Source: Ancrocorticia sp047602305 (lineage in GTDB: Bacteria; Actinomycetota; Actinomycetes; Actinomycetales; Actinomycetaceae). From it: a stretch of 64,000 nt of DNA. The notes under the pieces are model-generated. The model worked only from the letters and a program-made list of their open reading frames with translations, was not told where the DNA came from and ran no database searches. Shown piece by piece: positions 51,861-59,948 of this stretch. Made by a program: the position numbers and the translations under genes. Position 1 is the first letter of the stretch. Every line of letters begins with the position of its first letter. The DNA is taken from contig JASGHO010000001.1 of assembly GCA_047602305.1 (NCBI GenBank), positions 1,116,001-1,180,000 of the forward strand. Direction: 5' to 3'.

Positions 51861-52951
51861 TAGAAATCGACGTCCTGTGCCCCTTCAGCCTCGGCTGCCT
51901 CATCCGGGTCAACACCGATGCCTACCTGGGCAAGGATCTTCTTCTCGATTTCGTCAGCCATCTCCGGGTTGTCCTTGAGGAACTGACGCACCTTCTCTTT
52001 GCCCTGGCCGAGCTGGTCACCATCGTAGGTATACCAGGCGCCCGACTTGCGGACCACTCCCAGATCGACACCCATATCGATGATTCCACCCTCACGGGAG
52101 ATTCCCTCGCCGTAGAGGATGTCAAACTCAGCCTGCTTGAAGGGCGGAGCCATCTTGTTCTTCACAACCTTGACGCGGGTGCGGTTGCCAACGGGCGTAT
52201 CGCCATCCTTCATCGTCTGGATGCGGCGAATATCGAGGCGCACCGAGGCGTAGAACTTCAACGCCTTACCACCCGTGGTGGTCTCGGGGTTACCGAAGAA
52301 CACACCGATTTTCTCGCGCAGCTGGTTGATGAAGATCGCGGTGGTTCCGGAAGCGGAGAGCGCACCGGTGATCTTGCGCAACGCCTGGCTCATGAGGCGA
52401 GCTTGGAGGCCCACGTGGGAATCGCCCATCTCACCCTCGATTTCCGCCTTCGGTACCAGTGCGGCCACCGAGTCAATGACGATGATGTCCAGCGCACCGG
52501 AGCGGATGAGCATGTCCGCGATTTCCAGGGCCTGCTCACCGGTATCGGGCTGGGACACGATGAGGGAATCCGTATCCACTCCGAGCTTGCGCGCGTACAC
52601 CGGGTCCAGTGCGTGCTCGGCATCAATGAATCCGGCGATGCCGCCGTTCTTCTGGGCGTTGGCCACTGCATGCAGGGCCACGGTGGTCTTTCCCGAGGAT
52701 TCTGGGCCGTACACTTCGATGACTCGGCCGCGCGGCAGGCCGCCAATACCGAGCGCGACATCGAGGGCCACGGAACCGGTGGGAATGATCTGCACCTTGG
52801 GAGCCACCTGATCTCCCAGGCGCATGACGGATCCCTTGCCAAACTGGCGGTCAATCTGGGCCAGGGCGGCGTCTAGCGCCTTCGCCCGGTTGTCCGCGGA
52901 CGATTCCTTCTGATTCTGAACTTTTTCACTCTTCGCGGGGTTCTTCGCCAT
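51860..52951 (-). CDS. recA: Recombinase RecA
   Basis: Strand-exchange ATPase and LexA co-protease. The 363 residues contain Walker A GPESSGKTT, VIDSVAALVPKAEIEGE, the L1/L2 loops and NQLREKIGVFFGNPETTTGG. The short acidic tail ends EGAQDVDF. There is no intein. AAAGGA precedes the ATG. A consensus SOS box lies about 180 bp upstream, followed by a leader of about 165 nt. Confidence 0.98.
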   Translation of the reverse strand: MAKNPAKSEKVQNQKESSADNRAKALDAALAQIDRQFGKGSVMRLGDQVAPKVQIIPTGSVALDVALGIGGLPRGRVIEVYGPESSGKTTVALHAVANAQKNGGIAGFIDAEHALDPVYARKLGVDTDSLIVSQPDTGEQALEIADMLIRSGALDIIVIDSVAALVPKAEIEGEMGDSHVGLQARLMSQALRKITGALSASGTTAIFINQLREKIGVFFGNPETTTGGKALKFYASVRLDIRRIQTMKDGDTPVGNRTRVKVVKNKMAPPFKQAEFDILYGEGISREGGIIDMGVDLGVVRKSGAWYTYDGDQLGQGKEKVRQFLKDNPEMADEIEKKILAQVGIGVDPDEAAEAEGAQDVDF

Positions 52952-53121
52952 AGCGATTCCTTTGCTCGTATGTCACGACTGTGACGGCCAATAGAACAGG
53001 TCTTCACGTTGCCACCCTCTCCGAGTGGCTACGAGATCTACGCTATGCCCGACCTCCGACACAAAACGCTCCCAAAACAACTGCTGTGGATGAGCGCGCG
53101 TTTTCTTGATCTGGGGACAAC

Positions 53122-53143
53122 AATATATCGAACGTGCGTTCGA
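53122..53143 (-). promoter_or_regulatory. recA promoter with consensus LexA box
   Basis: TCGAACGTGCGTTCGA (53128-53143) is a perfect match to the LexA operator. On the minus strand it is followed at once by TATATT (53122-53127), a good -10 element, so LexA would sit in the -35/-10 spacer and block polymerase. Confidence 0.88.
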
Positions 53144-53247
53144 ATAAAGTCCCAAACCTCGGGAGTGTTGTTTCTCGCCTTCACCAACGAAGACTCCTCT
53201 TGATGAACGACGACGGCGTCCCTCCAAACGCAAGCGCCTCAGACGCA

Positions 53248-53281
53248 CAACAGCGGCCCACCGCATGGTGGGCCGCTGTTG
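53248..53281 (-). terminator. Terminator between DUF3046 gene and recA
   Basis: CAACAGCGGCCCACC (53248-53262), loop GCAT, GGTGGGCCGCTGTTG (53267-53281): a perfect 15-bp stem, 28 nt after the DUF3046 stop. The following minus-strand bases TGTGCGTCTG are only weakly T-rich, but the stem is very stable. It insulates recA from clgR-DUF3046 transcription. Confidence 0.85.
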
Positions 53282-53308
53282 CATTCAAGGATGGGGAGGA
53301 GGCAGGGG

Positions 53309-53548
53309 TTAACGCCCGAGGGCGTCTCGCTCTTCAGGTTTGACTCGGTGGATGAAATGGTAGGAGGCGGGCAGGTCCATCGATTCACACATCGCGTCCC
53401 ACACCTTTTGGGGACTGACGCCTGCATGGATGGCCTGTGCCGGACTCCGCTCGTCAAGAGCGGACAGGACGAGGTCCTGAGCTAAGCTCTGCCCGTAACC
53501 GCCGGGGAATGCCCAATCAAGGGCGTTCCAAAATTCAGATTCTCTCAC
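53309..53548 (-). CDS. DUF3046 family protein
   Basis: A 79-residue actinobacterial protein (RESEFWNALDWAFPGGYGQSLAQDLVLSAL, then AQAIHAGVSPQKVWDAMCESMDLP), the standard DUF3046 pattern, nearly always next to recA. Its GTG overlaps the clgR stop as GTGA. Function is unknown. Confidence 0.92.
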   Translation of the reverse strand: MRESEFWNALDWAFPGGYGQSLAQDLVLSALDERSPAQAIHAGVSPQKVWDAMCESMDLPASYHFIHRVKPEERDALGR

Positions 53549-53883
53549 CTCAGCTTGGCGAGCTCCGCACGAACGAGTTCGTCCGGGACGGAGTCCGGCA
53601 CGCGCAGGTGGGGAGGAATGCGCCCCTGGGCAAAGTCAATGCGGTCCGCAACCAGGCGCAACACGTGGCTCAGCGGGACATTCAATGCGACACAGATGGA
53701 CGCAAGAAGTTCGGAGGACGCTTCCTTCTGTCCACGCTCCACCTCGGACAAGTATCCGAGCGAGACGCGGGCATCAGAGGAAACCTCGCGCAGTGTGCGG
53801 CCCTGACGCTGGCGGTACTCGCGCAGCACCTCGCCCAGCTCACGACGCAGAAGCGGCTGTTCCTGATGATTTGATTCGGGCAT
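53545..53883 (-). CDS. clgR: ClgR-type XRE-family transcriptional regulator
   Basis: A 112-residue helix-turn-helix regulator (LRRELGEVLREYRQRQGRTLREVSSDARVSLGYLSEVERGQKEASSELLASI). In characterised actinobacteria ClgR activates clp protease and some DNA-repair genes. The ATG at 53881-53883 has AAAGG 8 nt upstream; the open frame extends 49 codons further without a better start. It is coupled to DUF3046. Confidence 0.92.
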   Translation of the reverse strand: MPESNHQEQPLLRRELGEVLREYRQRQGRTLREVSSDARVSLGYLSEVERGQKEASSELLASICVALNVPLSHVLRLVADRIDFAQGRIPPHLRVPDSVPDELVRAELAKLR

Positions 53884-54009
53884 TGTGCCAACCTTTCGCG
53901 CAGCTCCATCACTTTTCCGGGTAACGCCGGTACGTAGCTCCATGCTCATCATTCTCCTCAACGCAGCAAAGTCAGGATTAATTCCCGAGATCTTCACACT
54001 GCTTTTCAA

Positions 54010-54032
54010 ACTTGAGTCGAGCGGGCTCAAGT
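54010..54032. promoter_or_regulatory. Inverted repeat between cinA and clgR
   Basis: ACTTGAG-TCGAGCGGG-CTCAAGT forms a 7-bp stem with a 9-nt loop at 54010-54032. It may be the cinA terminator (minus strand, followed by TTTGAAAAG) or an operator for clgR. The rest of the 231-bp gap shows no gene. Confidence 0.45.
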
Positions 54033-54114
54033 CTTTTTCCTTGATGCTCCTAGCTTGCCAAGTCTAGCTGTGGGTTTCCTGGAAAGAGCTGGGAATTGGG
54101 GAGGAGACCCCACT

Positions 54115-54615
54115 CTACAACGATTTAGCCATCTGCTCATCCAACAATTCCAGCACACAGGCGATCGTCTGCGCCCTGATCTCACCGCGATCACCGCTCA
54201 GATGCAACGCTCTCACCTGCTCCCCCAACGCTCCGGAAATGGCAATCCAAACGGTTCCGGCGGGATGTCCATCGGCAGGTCCGGGCCCTGCCACGCCCGT
54301 CGTCGACAAACCGATATCGGCCCCCAACACCCGACACGCTCCGCGCGCCATCTGCAGCGCGACGACGTCGTCGACAGGTCCCGTTTCCTCCAGGCGCTCC
54401 CGCGAGACCCCCAGAACCGAGGCTTTGACGTCCGATGCGTAACTGACGATACCGCCGCGCAACACCTCCGAAACCCCCGGAATCGAGACGAAAGTGGAGG
54501 TCAGCGCGCCGCCGGTCAGCGATTCCGCACATCCCACCGTGAGTCCACGCGCGATCAGTTCAGCGACACTGCGGCTGACATCTGTTCGTGGAACCGCAGT
54601 TCGCTCGTCAGCCAT
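54115..54615 (-). CDS. cinA: CinA C-terminal domain protein (NMN amidohydrolase family)
   Basis: A 166-residue stand-alone CinA C-terminal domain, family PncC, which deamidates nicotinamide mononucleotide. Motifs are LTVGCAESLTGGALTSTFVSIPGVS, GGIVSYASDVKASVLGV and STTGVAGPGPADGHPAGTVWIA. It starts 11 nt after pgsA and is placed in the usual pgsA-cinA-clgR-recA series. Confidence 0.94.
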   Translation of the reverse strand: MADERTAVPRTDVSRSVAELIARGLTVGCAESLTGGALTSTFVSIPGVSEVLRGGIVSYASDVKASVLGVSRERLEETGPVDDVVALQMARGACRVLGADIGLSTTGVAGPGPADGHPAGTVWIAISGALGEQVRALHLSGDRGEIRAQTIACVLELLDEQMAKSL

Positions 54616-54626
54616 CGGCGTTCCGA

Positions 54627-55241
54627 TCAGTCTTCTTGGGACGACGACGGGTTCTGCCGCGACAGCCGCTGCGCGTCACGGACGTACTCCAACGCGGAAA
54701 CCACTGAGAGAACAAGAGCAATTCCCACCAGCGCGTAGGATGCCCAGATGAAGAAGGTGGCGAAAGCACCGGGAAGGAAGGAAGCCCACGGGATCAGCAA
54801 CCCGCCAATTCCCAAGGATTGGAAGACCATCTTCACCTTACCGGTCCAGCCCGCGGCCATGACCTCCACCTTGACCATGTACATGCGCATCAAGGTGATG
54901 GCGAGCTCGCGGCCAATCATCAGAATCGTCACCCACCACCACAGGTGGCCGTGCCACGAGAGCATGATGAGCGCGGCCGAGATCAACGCCTTGTCCGCGA
55001 TGGAATCGGCGAGTTTGCCGAAGTCGGTAATGAGGTTGTACTTGCGGGCCAAGTAGCCATCAAATTTGTCCGTGATCGCAGCAATGGCAAACACGGCGAA
55101 AGCAATTCCGCTACGACTCGGCGTGTCCACCCAGTAGCAAGCAATAAAGACCGGCACCAAGACAAGGCGAATCATCGTCAGGATGTTTGCAATGTTGAAA
55201 AGAGGTGCCTGTGGTGCCGTATCGCGCGTCGAACTACTCAT
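54627..55241 (-). CDS. pgsA: CDP-diacylglycerol--glycerol-3-phosphate 3-phosphatidyltransferase
   Basis: Makes phosphatidylglycerol phosphate at the membrane. A 204-residue protein with about five membrane helices and the CDP-alcohol phosphotransferase signature D-x2-DG-x2-AR-x8-G-x3-D-x3-D (from D in ITDKFDGYLAR to D in SIADK). It is divergent from the CapA-like gene across 127 bp. Confidence 0.95.
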   Translation of the reverse strand: MSSSTRDTAPQAPLFNIANILTMIRLVLVPVFIACYWVDTPSRSGIAFAVFAIAAITDKFDGYLARKYNLITDFGKLADSIADKALISAALIMLSWHGHLWWWVTILMIGRELAITLMRMYMVKVEVMAAGWTGKVKMVFQSLGIGGLLIPWASFLPGAFATFFIWASYALVGIALVLSVVSALEYVRDAQRLSRQNPSSSQED

Positions 55242-55368
55242 TTCTCCAGCCTACCGAATCTTTCGCCCCACGGGGATTGAGCGCCCGCTTACAGGGAACT
55301 TTGCCCAGAGCCCAAAATCTGTCGGTGCTCGCGGATAGACTTCATCTCAACCTGCTCAGGAGGAAAAT

Positions 55369-56631
55369 ATGCGCTCTTCTCGTCTGCTCGCCGCATTTGG
55401 ATCCGTCGTGGTTCTCGCTGCCTGCTCCCCCGCCGTCGACGATTCGGGGGCCGCCTCGGATGCGGCCAACACCCCAGCTGCCGAGGATACGACGGCGTCG
55501 CCCACAAGTAAGGCCTCGCCCACAAGCAAACCGTCAACGCTGACGATTCTTTCAGCGGGAGATGTTCTCCTCCATCTGTCCGTCAACGACTCCGCGTGGA
55601 ACGGCGAGACCTACGATTACGCGCCTCTCTTCGAGTACATTCGCCCCTGGGTCGAGGGGGCAGATCTGGCATTGTGCTCCATGGAAGTTCCCATCGTGCC
55701 ACCTGGTGAGGAGCCGTCAGGGTATCCGCTCTTCGCCGCGCCTCCCGAGATCACCACTTCACTCAAGGAAGTGGGATGGGACGGCTGCGCCACAGCCAAC
55801 AATCACTCGATGGATAAGGGTTTCGAGGGTGTCCTCGCCACTGCGGATGCCTTCGATGCCGCGGGTCTGGGCTGGCACGGCGTGGCACGCACCGCCGAAG
55901 AAGCCGAGCAAATTCAGTACTACACGCTGGAGGCGGGCGGTCGCACCGTCACCGTCGCTCAACTATCCTCCACCACCCTCACCAACGGCATCCCGCTGCG
56001 GGAAGAGGAGCCGTGGGCGTGGAATGTCATTGGGGAGTTCGGGATCCGCACCGTTGACGACATCATCGCCGACGCCCGCCGCGCCCGCGAAGCCGGCGCC
56101 GACCTCGTGGTTCTCAACCAGCATTGGGGCACCGAATACGTCAGCGAACCGATCGAAGAGCAGACCAGCATCGCCGCGCAGATCGCAGCCTCAGGGGCAG
56201 TGGATGTCATCTTCGGCAACCACTCCCACGTCCCCGAACCCGTCACACGCCTCGACGGCGGACCCGACGGCCGGGGCATGTGGGTGGTGTGGTCCATGGG
56301 TAACCTCATCTCTGGCCAGACAGTCGAGAACCACGGCTACCGTGTGGTCACCGGTCTTATGACGACGGCGACCGTGGAGGTCCCGGCCGAGGGCCCCGCC
56401 CACGTCACCAACCTCGAATGGACGGCCATTACTCAGGACGAGCTGACCGACCGCATCTTTCCCCTACACGAACTGGTCGCGGGTAAGCAGTTCGAGTACA
56501 TGACACTCAGCCCGGAGGAGATCCAGGGCCGCGCGGATGTCACCTATCCGGTGATGGCGGCGGACGGGTCGCAGGAGCGTACCGTTGCGCCCACGCCGCA
56601 ATCCACCCTGGTCTCCATCGAGAAAAAGTAG
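55369..56631 (+). CDS. CapA-family (poly-gamma-glutamate / capsule type) lipoprotein
   Basis: A 420-residue predicted lipoprotein. The signal peptide ends in the lipobox LAAC with lipidated Cys19, and a Ser/Thr/Ala/Pro linker follows to about residue 57. The metallophosphoesterase-like CapA domain shows LSAGDVLLH, CSMEVPI, TANNHSMDKG, VVLNQHWGTEY and FGNHSHVPEP, which supply the metal-binding Asp, Asn and His residues. AGGAGG precedes the ATG. CapA relatives act in poly-gamma-glutamate anchoring in Bacillus, but no capB/capC genes are nearby, so a different envelope substrate is likely. It interrupts the usual ftsK-pgsA adjacency. Confidence 0.87.
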   Translation: MRSSRLLAAFGSVVVLAACSPAVDDSGAASDAANTPAAEDTTASPTSKASPTSKPSTLTILSAGDVLLHLSVNDSAWNGETYDYAPLFEYIRPWVEGADLALCSMEVPIVPPGEEPSGYPLFAAPPEITTSLKEVGWDGCATANNHSMDKGFEGVLATADAFDAAGLGWHGVARTAEEAEQIQYYTLEAGGRTVTVAQLSSTTLTNGIPLREEEPWAWNVIGEFGIRTVDDIIADARRAREAGADLVVLNQHWGTEYVSEPIEEQTSIAAQIAASGAVDVIFGNHSHVPEPVTRLDGGPDGRGMWVVWSMGNLISGQTVENHGYRVVTGLMTTATVEVPAEGPAHVTNLEWTAITQDELTDRIFPLHELVAGKQFEYMTLSPEEIQGRADVTYPVMAADGSQERTVAPTPQSTLVSIEKK

Positions 56632-56640
56632 GAGTGAAGG

Positions 56641-59600
56641 CTACCGCCCGGTGAGCTGCCAGGCGTCCTCGCCGGAGTCGCCTTCGTCGTCAAAGTCGTC
56701 ATAGCCCTTCGGGCGTAGACGACTTCCTCGCCCTCCCTCACGAAAGCCAGCTTTCGCAGGTCGGGCTTCGTCGTCGTACCAGTTCTTGACGACCGGGCCC
56801 TGGGCGCTTTCGGCAAGAGGATCCGAGGCGTAACGATTCATGGATGGCAATACCTCGGTCGCGCCCGCAGGCGTTGCGGAGTACTGCGATTGAGGCTCCA
56901 CGAACTCCGCATCGTCGAACTCGCTCGGACCGGCAATCGGATCCTGGTAGCCCGCATCGATTTCGTCGACGACGTCAGCGGGAGTAGTGGCATCCGCCCT
57001 CACATCACCGGAACCATCCACGGGCTGGCCTGCGCCGACTGCGCCGCCAGCCGCGCCCACGTTGTCAGCCGCGCCTTCCACGTCGTCAAAAATCGACGGA
57101 CGTTCGCCGCGCAGCATCGCCAGCGCTTGGTCCACGTATTCGGGCGAGACCAGCACATCGCGCGCCTTCGAACCTTCACTCGGCCCGACGATCTCGTACT
57201 GTTCCAGCAGGTCCATCATGCGGCCGGCCTTGGCGAAGCCGATGCGGAGCTTGCGCTGGAGCATCGAGGTGGAGCCAAACTGGGTGGTCACCACGATCTC
57301 GGCGGCCTGCAGCAGCACCTCAAGATCGTCGCCGATCTCTTCGCGCTGCTTCTTCTGCTCCTGCACCTCTTCGAAGTCGTCGCGGTAGTGCGGCTGGAGC
57401 TGCTTCTTGCACTCGGCCACCACCCGCTCGATCTCTTCTTCATCCACCCAGGCGCCCTGGAGGCGAATGGGCTTCGAAGCACCCGCGGGCATGAAGAGGG
57501 CGTCACCTTGACCGATGAGCTTCTCGGCGCCGGACATGTCGAGGATGGTACGCGAATCTGCCAGCGCCGACGTCATGAACGCCAGACGCGAGGGGATATT
57601 GGCCTTGATGAGGCCCGTCACCACGTCCACCGAGGGGCGCTGGGTGGCCAGCACCAGGTGAATTCCGGCCGCGCGGGCGAGCTGGGTGATGCGCTGGATG
57701 GAGGCCTCGACGTCGCGTGGGGCAACCATCATCATGTCCGCCAACTCGTCCACCACCACCAGCAGGTAGGGGTAGGGCGCGAGGGTACGGTTCGGGTTGT
57801 CCGCGTGCACGGTCCCGGCGCGCACGGCGGCGTTGAAATCATCGATGTTCTTGAAGTGGTAGGCAGCCATGTCGTCATAGCGCGCGTCCATTTCCTTGAC
57901 CACCCATTCCAGCGCTTCGGCAGCCTTCTTGGGGTTGGTGATGATCGGGGTAATGAGATGCGGAATCCCGGCGTAGATGGTCAGCTCCACGCGCTTGGGA
58001 TCCACCAGGATCATGCGCACCTGATCCGGGGTGGAGCGCATCATGATTGAGGTGATCATCGAGTTGATGAACGACGACTTACCGGCGCCGGTCGCGCCCG
58101 CCACCAGCAGGTGCGGCATCTTGGCGAGGTTGGCAATGACGAACTTGCCCTCGACGTTCTTGCCCACACCCACCGTCAACGGATGCGTGGCCTTCTGCGC
58201 CACCTGCGAGCGAAGAACGTCGCCGAGCAGCACGGTCTCGCGATCCTCGTTGGGAATCTCGATACCGATGGCCGACTTCCCCGGAATCGGCGACAGAATA
58301 CGCACGTCCGCCGACGCCACCGCGTAGGCGATGTTGTTGGAGAGCGCGGTGATGCGCTCCACCTTGACGCCCGGCCCGAGCTCCACCTCGTACTGGGTGA
58401 CGGTGGGCCCGCGATGGAAACCCACTACGTTCGCGTCCACACCAAACTCAGTGAACACCTGGGTGAGGCGATCCACCACCTTGTCGTTGGCCTCGGTGCG
58501 CTCGGCATGCGGCGCCCCGTACTTGAGATCGTCCGGCGAAGGAAGCTGGTACGTCACGTGCGGGTCGAGGGCCAGCTGCTGCCCGGCCGGAACGATCGCC
58601 GTGGAATCGGGGGCCGGTAGCCCACTCTTCTTCGACGACGACGCCCCGCCGCCAGATGCTGGCGCGGTTGCGGCCGACACGGCAGCGCTACCAGCGCTAC
58701 TAGCAGCCGTTGCCTTGGAAGCCGCCTTGCGAGGAGTCGATGCCTTCGCGGGCGAAATCTTTGGCCAGTCCGGAGCCAGGGAATCATCCGCTGGTGCCTT
58801 CGCCTTGCGAGCACGGGCCGCCTCTTGTGCCAAAGACAAAGCCTGTGCGGCCGCTTCGTCACCGTCAACACTGTCAATACCGCCCGGTGCCAGCACCTGG
58901 GTGGCCTCGGCATCATCGGCCTTCTTCTTGCGGCGGCGCTGCAAGAGACTGGGCCTCTTGGGAGAATCGTCCTCCACCACGTGCGGCTTGTCGTAGGGAA
59001 TCGACGGTGAGGTGCCACGAATCGGCGCCGGTTCGTCGTCGTCGACCTGTTGACGCGGCTGTAGCCACAGCTCCGAAATCTTGGCCCACATGTCGTGAAG
59101 CGTCGTGTTCGTCATGTAAAGAATCGCAAACAGCAACACGATAACCAGCACCGGATAGGCGCCGTAAGGAGAGAGCAGCGTGCGCAGAGTGGCACCGATA
59201 ATCCAGCCGAGGAGGCCGCCGGCGGCTTCGATACCGGCGAAGTCCGTCATCGGACTCACCGGACTGATGAAGAGGTGCAGCATGCCGGTCACGGCCGTGA
59301 CGATCAGCCCAAGCCCCACGTACAGGCGCTTGTTCGTCACCCTTGGCGAGGTACGGAACACCTGGATTGCCACCACGATAAGCAGCACCGGAACCACAAT
59401 GGCAAGCAGGCCCACGGCCCCGGCCACCATGTGATGAATGATGTCGCCCAGGATTCCGGACAGGCCGAACCACTCGCGCAAGGCAACAATAATGGCGAGC
59501 GCGATAAACCCGAAGGCAATACCCTCACGCTTCAAGCCGCTCATCGGCTGACGAGCGGCTGATTTCGGTGGGGTAGCCCTCTTCGCGGCAGAACTTTGCG

Positions 59601-59655
59601 TCTTACGCGGGGCCCTCTTCTTGCTGGCGTCTTCTCTCGGCACACGTGGACTCAC
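56641..59655 (-). CDS. ftsK: DNA translocase FtsK
   Basis: Septal DNA pump that clears chromosomes and activates XerCD at dif. About 1004 residues: four N-terminal membrane helices (from IAFGFIALAIIVALREW to about residue 200), a low-complexity Ala/Lys/Ser linker, the motor with Walker A GATGAGKSS (about 518-525), VVVDELADMMM, and a C-terminal gamma winged helix (STSMLQRKLRIGFAKAGRMMDLLE) that reads KOPS. A further acidic tail follows gamma. The start is uncertain: GTG 59655 is chosen; GTG 59643 is possible. Confidence 0.95.
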   Translation of the reverse strand: MSPRVPREDASKKRAPRKTQSSAAKRATPPKSAARQPMSGLKREGIAFGFIALAIIVALREWFGLSGILGDIIHHMVAGAVGLLAIVVPVLLIVVAIQVFRTSPRVTNKRLYVGLGLIVTAVTGMLHLFISPVSPMTDFAGIEAAGGLLGWIIGATLRTLLSPYGAYPVLVIVLLFAILYMTNTTLHDMWAKISELWLQPRQQVDDDEPAPIRGTSPSIPYDKPHVVEDDSPKRPSLLQRRRKKKADDAEATQVLAPGGIDSVDGDEAAAQALSLAQEAARARKAKAPADDSLAPDWPKISPAKASTPRKAASKATAASSAGSAAVSAATAPASGGGASSSKKSGLPAPDSTAIVPAGQQLALDPHVTYQLPSPDDLKYGAPHAERTEANDKVVDRLTQVFTEFGVDANVVGFHRGPTVTQYEVELGPGVKVERITALSNNIAYAVASADVRILSPIPGKSAIGIEIPNEDRETVLLGDVLRSQVAQKATHPLTVGVGKNVEGKFVIANLAKMPHLLVAGATGAGKSSFINSMITSIMMRSTPDQVRMILVDPKRVELTIYAGIPHLITPIITNPKKAAEALEWVVKEMDARYDDMAAYHFKNIDDFNAAVRAGTVHADNPNRTLAPYPYLLVVVDELADMMMVAPRDVEASIQRITQLARAAGIHLVLATQRPSVDVVTGLIKANIPSRLAFMTSALADSRTILDMSGAEKLIGQGDALFMPAGASKPIRLQGAWVDEEEIERVVAECKKQLQPHYRDDFEEVQEQKKQREEIGDDLEVLLQAAEIVVTTQFGSTSMLQRKLRIGFAKAGRMMDLLEQYEIVGPSEGSKARDVLVSPEYVDQALAMLRGERPSIFDDVEGAADNVGAAGGAVGAGQPVDGSGDVRADATTPADVVDEIDAGYQDPIAGPSEFDDAEFVEPQSQYSATPAGATEVLPSMNRYASDPLAESAQGPVVKNWYDDEARPAKAGFREGGRGSRLRPKGYDDFDDEGDSGEDAWQLTGR

Positions 59656-59765
59656 ATGAGGAACCCTATCGCCGCGACCGCCCCCAGCAACACCCCGGCA
59701 CGCGGCATTATGACCGACTCCTCGTCCGAGGCAGGGCTGGTCCAACCACCGAGTTGGTGAACAAA

Positions 59766-59888
59766 GAGGTTACGCGGCAGGTGAGGAAGTCACCCGGCAA
59801 ACAAAGAGATCACGGCAAACAAAGAGGTCACAGAAAAATGGAGAGGTCACGGATTCTTACCGTGACCTCTCCACCGAAATGTGACCTC
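59766..59888. repeat. Phased array of GAGGTCAC octamers upstream of ftsK
   Basis: GAGGTTAC (59766), GAAGTCAC (59786), GAGATCAC (59806), GAGGTCAC (59824) and GAGGTCAC (59843) are spaced 20, 20, 18 and 19 bp. Two inverted copies, GTGACCTC at 59862 and 59881, continue the phase at 19 bp. Several units share AAAGAG upstream and CGGCAAAC downstream, so it looks like a decayed tandem repeat whose last units were inverted. Confidence 0.8.
59832..59872 (-). terminator. Terminator of the RNase J gene
   Basis: GGAGAGGTCACGG (59840-59852) and CCGTGACCTCTCC (59860-59872) form a perfect 13-bp stem with a 7-nt loop. On the minus strand it is followed by ATTTTTCTG, a classic rho-independent terminator 77 nt after the gene. 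The stem is made from two oppositely oriented octamers of the array. Confidence 0.9.
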
Positions 59889-59948
59889 TCCGTGTGGGCG
59901 CCCCAGGACTCGCGCCCGGTACAACCTCCACGAAGAGGGGCGACGACG

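Larger units (their letters stand above)
52952..53308. other. recA leader and promoter region
   Basis: A 357-bp gap between recA and the DUF3046 gene. It has the terminator at 53248-53281, the SOS promoter at 53122-53143 and a recA leader of about 165 nt in which I see no gene. The leader has no obvious strong hairpin. Confidence 0.7.
59656..59948. other. ftsK upstream region with phased octamer array
   Basis: A 293-bp gap between the RNase J gene and ftsK. The half next to ftsK (59656-59760) shows nothing clear; the other half holds the seven phased GAGGTCAC-like sites and the terminator described separately. Confidence 0.6.
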
